DNA of 13,460 nt from an uncultured Bacteroidota bacterium (GTDB lineage Bacteria; Bacteroidota; Bacteroidia; Chitinophagales; Chitinophagaceae): assembly GCA_903912405.1 (NCBI GenBank), contig CAIWHF010000036.1, forward strand, positions 1 to 13,460, written 5' to 3'. Both the position numbers and the translations under genes were made by a program. Each line of letters starts with the position of its first letter. Positions within the stretch are counted from its first letter, which is position 1. Shown here one piece after another: positions 7,572 to 13,460 of the stretch. The notes below the pieces were generated by a model. It did no database searches and was not told where the DNA came from. It saw only the letters and a program-made list of their open reading frames with translations.

Positions 7572-8291
7572 ATGCCAGAATTTATACTACATACCGCTGC
7601 ATCAAGAGGAAAAGCCGACCATGGTTGGTTACTGAGTTATCATACGTTTAGCTTTGCTAATTATTATGATGAAGATCGAATTCATTTTGGTGCCTTACGT
7701 GTTTTAAATGATGATAAAGTAGCACCAGGAATGGGTTTTGGAACACATCCGCATCAAAATATGGAAATTATTTCTATTCCATTATCCGGTGATTTAGAGC
7801 ATAAAGATAGTCTTGGCACTACGGCTGTTATCAGCACAGGCGATATACAAGTGATGAGTGCCGGTAGTGGTATTATGCACAGCGAGTATAATAAGAACAA
7901 AGAAAAAGAAGTATGTTTTCTGCAAATTTGGGTGATTCCCAATCAAATGAATGTGACGCCTCGATATGATCAAATCACAATCGATGAAGAGCAAAGTAAG
8001 AATGCGTTGCAACAGCTATTATCTCCCAATAAAGAGGATGCAGGTGTTTGGATTCATCAAGATGCATGGTTTCATTTGGGTAATTTTTCTAAGGATAGCG
8101 AGTTTGCCTATACCTTAAAAAAAGAAGGAAACGGCTTATATGTATTCCTGTTAAGCGGCACCTTAATGGTTGATACTTTCACGCTATCTGCTCGTGATGG
8201 TATAGGAATTACCGAATTTGAAAAACTAGATTTTAAAGCCAGCTCCGATCTTTCTGTTTTATTGATGGAAGTACCCATGTTGAAATTTTAA
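7572..8291 (+). CDS. Pirin-family cupin protein (YhhW-like, putative quercetin 2,3-dioxygenase)
   Basis: Bicupin protein of 239 residues of the pirin/YhhW type. The N-terminal cupin carries the family's metal ligands: H59 and H61 in the GTHPHQNMEI motif, and H103 and E105 in GSGIMHSEYN. These correspond to the Fe-binding residues of E. coli YhhW, at nearly the same numbering. The N-terminal FGALRVLNDD segment (39-48) is also characteristic. The C-terminal cupin (about 150-235) lacks an equivalent metal motif, as is usual. Some members oxidise quercetin in vitro, but the natural role of bacterial pirins is unsettled, with redox or electrophile sensing suggested. It is cytoplasmic, with no signal peptide. 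It sits between two single-gene units: the FKBP terminator precedes it and polA follows after 62 bases. The start is an ATG after an A-rich stretch; no clear -7 octamer was found. The family is secure; function is not. Confidence 0.9.
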   Translation: MPEFILHTAASRGKADHGWLLSYHTFSFANYYDEDRIHFGALRVLNDDKVAPGMGFGTHPHQNMEIISIPLSGDLEHKDSLGTTAVISTGDIQVMSAGSGIMHSEYNKNKEKEVCFLQIWVIPNQMNVTPRYDQITIDEEQSKNALQQLLSPNKEDAGVWIHQDAWFHLGNFSKDSEFAYTLKKEGNGLYVFLLSGTLMVDTFTLSARDGIGITEFEKLDFKASSDLSVLLMEVPMLKF

Positions 8292-8341
8292 ATTGTTAAT
8301 AAAGAACAAGGGCTTTCTTTTTTTATAAAGCATACACGGCG

Positions 8342-8349
8342 TATCTTAG
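8342..8349 (+). promoter_or_regulatory. Candidate -7 element for polA, very close to the start codon
   Basis: TATCTTAG has one mismatch from TAnnTTTG and ends only 4 bases before the polA ATG. If used, the transcript would begin at or next to the start codon. No -33 TTG at the usual distance was found, so the call is tentative. Confidence 0.35.
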
Positions 8350-8353
8350 CTTC

Positions 8354-11194
8354 ATGTCTGCAAAAAAATTATTTCTATTAGATGCTATGGCGCTCGTATA
8401 TAGAGCTTATTATGCACTTATTAGAAGCCCTAGAATAACAAGTACCGGTAAAAATACCAATGCTCAATTTGGATTTACAAGTACCTTATTAGATCTCATA
8501 CAAAAAGAACAACCTACGCATTTAGCCGTAGTGTTTGATACGCATGCACCTACCGAACGCCATATTGATTTTGAAGCGTATAAAGCTAATCGACAAGAAA
8601 CGCCCGAAGATATTTTAAGTGCTATACCAGATATTAAGCGCATAGTAAAAGGCTTTAATTTGCCGTGTTTAGAATTAGATGGTTTTGAAGCCGATGATAT
8701 CATTGGCTCCTTAGCAAAAGAAACAGCAGCCTTGGGATATACCGTTTATATGGTAACACCCGATAAAGATTATGGACAAGTAGTAGATGATACTATTTTT
8801 ATTTACAAGCCAGGCTATCAAGGTGGAAAACCAGAAATTTTAGGGGCTAAAGAAGTGTGTGAAAAATGGGGTATTCAGCGCACCGATCAGGTTATTGATA
8901 TATTAGGATTAATGGGTGATGCGGTAGATAATATTCCAGGTATACCAGGCGTAGGAGAAAAGACGGCAGCAAAATTATTAGCGGAATATGATACGCTCGA
9001 AAATGTTTTAGAAAATGCTGATAAGATAAAAGGTGCATTGGGTGAAAAAGTGCGCAATGGAAAAGAAAGTGCCCTACTATCTAAAAAATTAGCTACCATC
9101 ATTACTAATGTGCCTGTGCCTTTTCACGAAGGAGATTTTAGAGTAGAAGCCTATAATCATGAAGTGTTAGAGCAGATTTTTAATGAGTTAGAATTTAGAG
9201 CTTTAGGAAAACGCGTATTGGGTTCCGATTATCAAGCAGCACCAACAGCTGCCCCAGCAGTGTCAACTGATTTATTTGGCAATCCCATCGTTCAAAAAAC
9301 GAAAGCAATTTCACAAGAGCCCTCTGTTGTTGATCTTGATGAAAGTACGGCTGCAGCAGAAATCATTACGGCGCATCATAATATTTCTAATACGGCGCAT
9401 CAGTATATTCTTCTTGATACAAACGATGCAATCATACAGTTGGCACAAGAAGCAATGCAGCAAAAAGAAATCTGTATTGATACAGAAACTACTTCTTTAG
9501 ATGCGCATACGGCATCTTTAGTGGGTATTAGTTTGTGTTGGCAAAAAGGAACAGCTTACTATATCCCTTTCGAAGCCGATACACAGGCTACAAAAGAACG
9601 CGTTGCGTTACTGCAAGATCTTTTTAATACAACAACCATCTGCTGGATTGGCCATAATATTAAGTACGACTTATTGGTCATGCATTATCATGGTATTCAT
9701 TTGAAAGGTAGTTTATACGACACGCTATTAGCGCATTATGTTATCGCACCAGAAGGCAAGCGCAGTATGGATGTATTGAGTGCGCAATATTTGGGTTATC
9801 AACCCGTTTCTATTGAAACCTTGATTGGCAAGAAAGGCAAGGGACAACTAAGCATGCGAGAGGTGGCTGTAGAAGCAGTGAAGGAATATGCTGCAGAAGA
9901 TGCCGATATTACCTTACAATTAAAACACACCCTAGATCCTCAATTAGACGCTTTGCAAGTGCGCACCGTATACGAGCAAGCAGAAGCGCCTTTATTATCA
10001 GTGCTTACAGACATGGAAATAGAGGGCGTAGGTATTGATGTTGACTTTTTAAATAATTACTCTAAAGAGCTTGCTATTGAAATAAAAGCAACGGAAGAAA
10101 AAGTACATGCTGCTGCAGGTGTGCCTTTCAATTTGGCTTCGCCAAAACAATTGGGAGAGGTCTTGTTTGATATTATGAAATTAGACCCGAGCGCTAAGAA
10201 AACTAAAACTGGACAGTATGCTACGGGTGAAGATGTATTATTGAAATTGCAACATAAGCATGAAATTGTAGATGCTATTTTAATTCACAGAGAACTAAGT
10301 AAATTAAAAAATACTTATGTAGATGCATTGCCTTTATTAATACATCCCCTTAGTAAACGATTGCACACTTCATTTAATCAAGCTGTAGCCGTTACGGGTA
10401 GATTGAGTAGCAATAATCCTAATTTGCAAAACATACCAATACGCACCGAAAGAGGAAGAGAAATTAGAAAAGCATTTGTATCTAGAAACGCGGACTGGTG
10501 TATTGTATCAGCCGATTATTCTCAAATAGAGCTGCGCATCATAGCTTCACTAAGTGGCGATGCTAGTATGATTCAAGCTTTTAAAGAGCATAAAGATATT
10601 CATATTGCCACCGCCGCAAAAGTATATGGCGTAGAAGAAGCAGCGGTTACCAAAGACATGAGAAGAAATGCCAAAGCGGTGAATTTTGGCATCATTTATG
10701 GACAATCTGCTTTTGGACTAGCAGAAAATTTAGGGATTAGCAGAACAGAAGCCAAAACGATCATTGAAAATTATTTTGCACAGTATCCTGCTATAAAAAC
10801 CTATATGGATGCCAATGTACAATTTGCTAAACAACACGGTTATGTAGCCACTATCTTAGGAAGAAAAAGATGGTTGGCAGATATTAATTCTTCTAATCAA
10901 ACTGTACGAGGATTTGCGGAGCGCAATGCTATCAATGCACCTATACAAGGCTCTGCTGCCGATATGATAAAATTAGCTATGATTGAAGTAGACAAGCAAC
11001 TACGTGCACAACAATTGAAAAGTAAAATGGTCTTGCAAGTACATGATGAGTTGGTATTTGATGTACCCAAAAATGAAGCAGCACAATTACAACAAGTCAT
11101 AACCCAAGCGATGAGTAATGCCATGGTATTACCTAATGAAGTGCCGGTATTGGTGGAAACAGGAGTAGGAAACAATTGGCTAGAAGCACATTAA
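8354..11194 (+). CDS. polA: DNA polymerase I PolA, with intact 5' nuclease and proofreading domains
   Basis: Polymerase that replaces Okazaki-fragment RNA primers and fills repair gaps. The 946 residues hold three domains. The 5' nuclease (1 to about 290) shows LLDAMALVYRAY, GFEADDIIG (111-118), TPDKDYGQ (135-142) and the helix-hairpin-helix GDAVDNIPGIPGVGEKTA. A variable A/P/T-rich linker (about 292-335) follows. The 3'-5' exonuclease (about 350-530) keeps all DEDDy residues: D376 and E378, N435/D439, and Y512/D516, so proofreading should work, unlike in Taq-type enzymes. The polymerase domain has motif A D721 in SADYSQIELR, motif B with K774 and F778 in RRNAKAVNFG, and motif C H897-D898-E899 in QVHDELVFDV. 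F778 is the residue that disfavours dideoxynucleotides. The conserved N-terminus and an in-frame stop upstream (8300-8302) fix the ATG. A DinB-like gene follows after 11 bases, probably in the same operon. Confidence 0.98.
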   Translation: MSAKKLFLLDAMALVYRAYYALIRSPRITSTGKNTNAQFGFTSTLLDLIQKEQPTHLAVVFDTHAPTERHIDFEAYKANRQETPEDILSAIPDIKRIVKGFNLPCLELDGFEADDIIGSLAKETAALGYTVYMVTPDKDYGQVVDDTIFIYKPGYQGGKPEILGAKEVCEKWGIQRTDQVIDILGLMGDAVDNIPGIPGVGEKTAAKLLAEYDTLENVLENADKIKGALGEKVRNGKESALLSKKLATIITNVPVPFHEGDFRVEAYNHEVLEQIFNELEFRALGKRVLGSDYQAAPTAAPAVSTDLFGNPIVQKTKAISQEPSVVDLDESTAAAEIITAHHNISNTAHQYILLDTNDAIIQLAQEAMQQKEICIDTETTSLDAHTASLVGISLCWQKGTAYYIPFEADTQATKERVALLQDLFNTTTICWIGHNIKYDLLVMHYHGIHLKGSLYDTLLAHYVIAPEGKRSMDVLSAQYLGYQPVSIETLIGKKGKGQLSMREVAVEAVKEYAAEDADITLQLKHTLDPQLDALQVRTVYEQAEAPLLSVLTDMEIEGVGIDVDFLNNYSKELAIEIKATEEKVHAAAGVPFNLASPKQLGEVLFDIMKLDPSAKKTKTGQYATGEDVLLKLQHKHEIVDAILIHRELSKLKNTYVDALPLLIHPLSKRLHTSFNQAVAVTGRLSSNNPNLQNIPIRTERGREIRKAFVSRNADWCIVSADYSQIELRIIASLSGDASMIQAFKEHKDIHIATAAKVYGVEEAAVTKDMRRNAKAVNFGIIYGQSAFGLAENLGISRTEAKTIIENYFAQYPAIKTYMDANVQFAKQHGYVATILGRKRWLADINSSNQTVRGFAERNAINAPIQGSAADMIKLAMIEVDKQLRAQQLKSKMVLQVHDELVFDVPKNEAAQLQQVITQAMSNAMVLPNEVPVLVETGVGNNWLEAH

Positions 11195-11205
11195 AATAAA
11201 TCCAA

Positions 11206-11676
11206 ATGACGGATACTATTAAAACAAGTTTATTAGCGCAATTACTAGGTTCTATAAAAATGTTGGAACAAGCTATAGAAGCTTGTCCAAATGAATTTTG
11301 GAATGATGAACAAGAATTTTGGCATAAAGCGTATCATACGCTTTTCTATTTAGACTATTATTTAGCAGACAACCCTGCTTCATTTGCACCTCCTCCTCCT
11401 TTTACCTTTTCAGAGTTTGATCCAGCAGGTGCTAAGCCTCCACGGGTATATACGCAAGAAGAATTATTACATTATCTAAACTATTGTAGAGCCCTTGCTA
11501 TAGCTACCTTACCCACTAAAAACTTAGAGCAGCGCTTTATAAATGCGTATAGAGATTATAGTCAGTTTGAAATCATTGTTTATAATATCAAACATGTTCA
11601 ACATCATGTAGGGATGCTTACTCTATTGTTACGACAAAAGTGCGATGCAACTCCAGGCTGGGTGTCTACAGATTAA
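11206..11676 (+). CDS. DinB-like (DinB/YfiT superfamily) four-helix metal-binding protein
   Basis: Small cytoplasmic protein of 156 residues with the DinB-superfamily pattern: a four-helix bundle carrying a histidine triad that normally binds Zn, Ni or Fe. H44 lies in the motif FWHKAYHTLFYLDYYL (38-53), and H130 and H134 in HVQHHVGML (130-138); both are characteristic. H40 and H133 are extra histidines nearby. A proline-rich loop (61-66) links the second and third helices. Known relatives include thiol-dependent transferases (bacillithiol, mycothiol) and damage-induced proteins of unknown function, but most are uncharacterised, so no reaction is assigned. It starts 11 bases after the polA stop with no promoter-like octamer, so cotranscription with polA is likely. 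It converges on the enoyl-CoA hydratase gene with a 7-base gap. The superfamily call is firm. Confidence 0.82.
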   Translation: MTDTIKTSLLAQLLGSIKMLEQAIEACPNEFWNDEQEFWHKAYHTLFYLDYYLADNPASFAPPPPFTFSEFDPAGAKPPRVYTQEELLHYLNYCRALAIATLPTKNLEQRFINAYRDYSQFEIIVYNIKHVQHHVGMLTLLLRQKCDATPGWVSTD

Positions 11677-11683
11677 CTAGTGC

Positions 11684-12460
11684 TTATTGGCCTTTAAACA
11701 ACGGTTTTCTTTTTTCTAAAAAAGCGGTTACCCCTTCAGCAAAGTCCTGTGTTTTACCGGCTGCAATTTGCACTGTTTTTTCTTTTAATAATTGTTGTTC
11801 CAAATTATTAGACCAAGATTCGTTTAATAATTGTTTGGTTAATCCTAAGCCTACCGTAGGCATAGCAGCTAATTGAGTTGCTAAGTTTTTATAGGCTAGT
11901 TCAAATTCGTTATCTGCATAACATTTATAAATCATACCCATATCTGCCGCTTCCAAGGCACTTACTTTCTCTCCTAAAAACATAAGGGCAGCAGCTCTTT
12001 GCATACCGATAAGTCTCGGAAGAATAAAAGTACCTCCACTATCGGGTATCAAACCAATTTTACTAAAGGCTTGAATAAAAGAAGCGCTTTCTGTAGCTAC
12101 TACGATATCTGCTGCTAATGCAATATTAGCACCAGCACCAGCGGCTACCCCATTAACCGCACAGATGATAGGTTTTGGCATACTGCGCATTTTTAAAATG
12201 ATGGGATTATAATGCTCTTCAATGATTTTATTAAAATCAACGTTTTCTATATCGCTCGTTTCTGCTAAGTCTTGTCCGGCACAAAAAGCTTTACCAGCAG
12301 CAGTTATCACTAGGCATCGGATGCTATCATCTTTTGTGCAAGTATCTAATGCTTCCTGAAAAGCAAGGGCTAGGTTTCTGTTTACACTATTAAATTTTTC
12401 AGGCCTGTTGAGTGTGATGTAGGCAATGCCTTGCTCTATAGATAATAAAAGTTCTTTCAT
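11684..12460 (-). CDS. Enoyl-CoA hydratase/isomerase family protein, PaaG-like
   Basis: Crotonase-fold protein of 258 residues acting on an acyl-CoA thioester in the cytoplasm. The oxyanion-hole segments are present: GKAFCAGQDLAE (56-67) and NGVAAGAGANIALAADI (103-119). D140, in GLIPDSGGT, matches the catalytic aspartate of PaaG, and the SFIQAFSKIGLIPDSGG block is closer to PaaG (ring-1,2-epoxyphenylacetyl-CoA isomerase of phenylacetate breakdown) than to general beta-oxidation hydratases, which use a Glu/Glu pair. The length agrees with PaaG (about 262). No other paa gene lies next to it, so a role in phenylacetate catabolism is an inference; a general fatty-acid enoyl-CoA isomerase is the alternative. 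It is divergent from comM and converges on the DinB-like gene. Family secure, exact substrate open. Confidence 0.88.
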   Translation of the reverse strand: MKELLLSIEQGIAYITLNRPEKFNSVNRNLALAFQEALDTCTKDDSIRCLVITAAGKAFCAGQDLAETSDIENVDFNKIIEEHYNPIILKMRSMPKPIICAVNGVAAGAGANIALAADIVVATESASFIQAFSKIGLIPDSGGTFILPRLIGMQRAAALMFLGEKVSALEAADMGMIYKCYADNEFELAYKNLATQLAAMPTVGLGLTKQLLNESWSNNLEQQLLKEKTVQIAAGKTQDFAEGVTAFLEKRKPLFKGQ

Positions 12461-12477
12461 AATAAAATTTTCTTACC

Positions 12478-12485
12478 CAAAAGTA
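12478..12485 (-). promoter_or_regulatory. Bacteroidota -7 promoter element for the enoyl-CoA hydratase gene
   Basis: On the minus strand this reads TACTTTTG, an exact match to TAnnTTTG, ending 17 bases before the ATG. It is identical to the octamer before the FKBP gene. No -33 TTG was found. Confidence 0.55.
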
Positions 12486-12499
12486 CTAGATATTAGCAT

Positions 12500-12507
12500 T
12501 AGCTTTG
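12500..12507 (+). promoter_or_regulatory. Bacteroidota -7 promoter element for comM
   Basis: TAGCTTTG matches TAnnTTTG exactly and ends 31 bases before the comM ATG. A second octamer, TATTTTCG (12508-12515), with one mismatch, follows immediately. Which of the two is used cannot be decided from sequence. Confidence 0.45.
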
Positions 12508-12538
12508 TATTTTCGATAAGCTATTTTAAACACGTTAT

Positions 12539-13460
12539 ATGTTAGTCAAAGTATATGGAAGTGCCGTTTATGGCGTAGATGCTATTACCATCACAATGGA
12601 AATTGATTCCTCTCCCAACCAACCCCCTGGATATTTTATTGTAGGCTTGCCCGATAATGCCGTAAAAGAAAGCGTAGATCGAATTCTATCGGCAATTAAG
12701 AATAATGGTTTAGAACGGCCAAGGTATAAGGTATTGGTGAATATGGCGCCAGCCGATATTAAAAAGGCGGGCTCTGCTTATGATCTTCCAATTGCTTTGG
12801 GCATGTTGGCTGTTACAGGACAATTAACTTCTACCGCTATTGGTGAATATATTATCATGGGCGAACTTTCATTAGACGGTTCGCTAAAGCCTATTAAAGG
12901 AGCCTTGCCTATAGCTATACAAGCACGTGCAGAAAAATTTAAAGGATTGATACTACCTAAGCAAAATGCGCGAGAAGCAGCATTAGTAAATAATTTAGAT
13001 GTATATGGTATTTCGCATTTTACAGAAGCGGTCGATTTTTTTAATGGGAAATTGCAATTGCAACCTGTAGAAGTCAATACAAGAGAAGAATTTTTTTCTG
13101 CACAAGAATTTTTTGATATCGACTTTGCCGATGTGAAAGGACAAATCAATGTAAAGCGTGCTTTAGAAATTGCAGCTGCCGGTGGGCACAATGCCATATT
13201 AATAGGACCGCCGGGTGCTGGTAAAACCATGTTAGCAAAACGTTTACCCACCATATTACCACCGCTTAGTTTGCAAGAAGCATTAGAAGCTACTAAAATA
13301 CATTCTGTTGCAGGCAAATTACCCAGCGATGCCGCTTTGGTAGCCCACCGCCCATTCCGAAGTCCGCATCATACTATTTCTGATGTGGCACTTGTGGGTG
13401 GTGGAGGCAACCCACAACCAGGAGAAATATCCTTAGCTCATAACGGCGTTTTGTTTTTAG
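12539..13460 (+). CDS. comM: YifB/ComM-family Mg-chelatase-like AAA+ ATPase, 3'-truncated
   Basis: N-terminal 307 codons of a protein usually about 500-515 residues long; the gene runs off the window end. ComM is a hexameric helicase that promotes branch migration during integration of DNA taken up by natural transformation; the family is also widespread in bacteria not known to be competent. The N-terminal domain (1 to about 170) begins MLVKVYGSAVYGVDA and includes GLPDNAVKES, NMAPADIKKAGSAYDLP and the GELSLDG segment, all typical. The AAA+ module starts near VKGQ; the Walker A motif GPPGAGKTM spans 223-231, with K229. Further on, HRPFRSPHHT, GGGGNPQPGEISLAHNGVLFL leads into Walker B exactly where the sequence stops. 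The start follows a 78-base divergent gap. A long open frame on the opposite strand (12778-13317) is a shadow of this gene. Confidence 0.95.
   Translation, partial: MLVKVYGSAVYGVDAITITMEIDSSPNQPPGYFIVGLPDNAVKESVDRILSAIKNNGLERPRYKVLVNMAPADIKKAGSAYDLPIALGMLAVTGQLTSTAIGEYIIMGELSLDGSLKPIKGALPIAIQARAEKFKGLILPKQNAREAALVNNLDVYGISHFTEAVDFFNGKLQLQPVEVNTREEFFSAQEFFDIDFADVKGQINVKRALEIAAAGGHNAILIGPPGAGKTMLAKRLPTILPPLSLQEALEATKIHSVAGKLPSDAALVAHRPFRSPHHTISDVALVGGGGNPQPGEISLAHNGVLFL

Noticed and set aside
8301..8325. Possible terminator after the pirin gene: AAAGAA paired with TTCTTT, followed by Ts.
   Set aside because: The stem is only 6 bp with no G-C-rich core (two G-C pairs) and an 8-base loop; too weak to call, though the T-run is suggestive.
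9276..9500. Second plus-strand open frame inside polA.
   Set aside because: It overlaps the polA linker and exonuclease region in another frame and is low-complexity; it is a shadow frame.
12778..13317. Open frame of 179 codons on the minus strand.
   Set aside because: It lies wholly opposite comM, whose plus-strand frame carries Walker A and other family motifs. The antisense protein has no recognisable domain.

Overview
The window reads as an ordinary, gene-dense chromosomal segment from a member of the Bacteroidota, perhaps from the Chitinophagia, though that finer placement is only an impression. The DNA is AT-rich. None of the start codons has a clear purine-rich Shine-Dalgarno motif. 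Several starts lie just downstream of octamers matching the Bacteroidota -7 promoter element TAnnTTTG. No transposase, integrase, CRISPR array, tRNA, rRNA, toxin-antitoxin pair or phage gene was seen. No stretch longer than about 120 bases lacks a gene.

Layout, left to right. A 5'-truncated RND/MMPL-type membrane transporter (+) converges, with a 4-base gap, on murI, the glutamate racemase of cell-wall synthesis (-). Divergently from murI runs a two-gene unit (+): korB, the beta subunit of a 2-oxoacid:ferredoxin oxidoreductase, and a polysaccharide flippase of the MATE/MOP type. This unit converges on dnaN, the replication sliding clamp (-), with a shared bidirectional terminator between them. 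Divergent from dnaN is a cytoplasmic FKBP-type peptidyl-prolyl isomerase (+) with its own terminator, followed by a pirin-family cupin protein (+). Next comes polA, DNA polymerase I (+), with a DinB-like four-helix protein 11 bases behind it. That pair converges on a PaaG-like enoyl-CoA hydratase/isomerase (-). The window ends inside a divergent YifB/ComM-type AAA+ ATPase (+).

The gene set is housekeeping: replication and repair (dnaN, polA), envelope (murI, flippase, transporter), central metabolism (korB), acyl-CoA metabolism, protein folding and possible DNA uptake (comM). The genes do not form one pathway. I found no convincing sign of an undescribed multi-gene system. The points worth a second look are small: a possibly leaderless polA transcript, tightly packed divergent promoters, a korB with no korA beside it, and convergent gene ends that share a 10-base palindrome.
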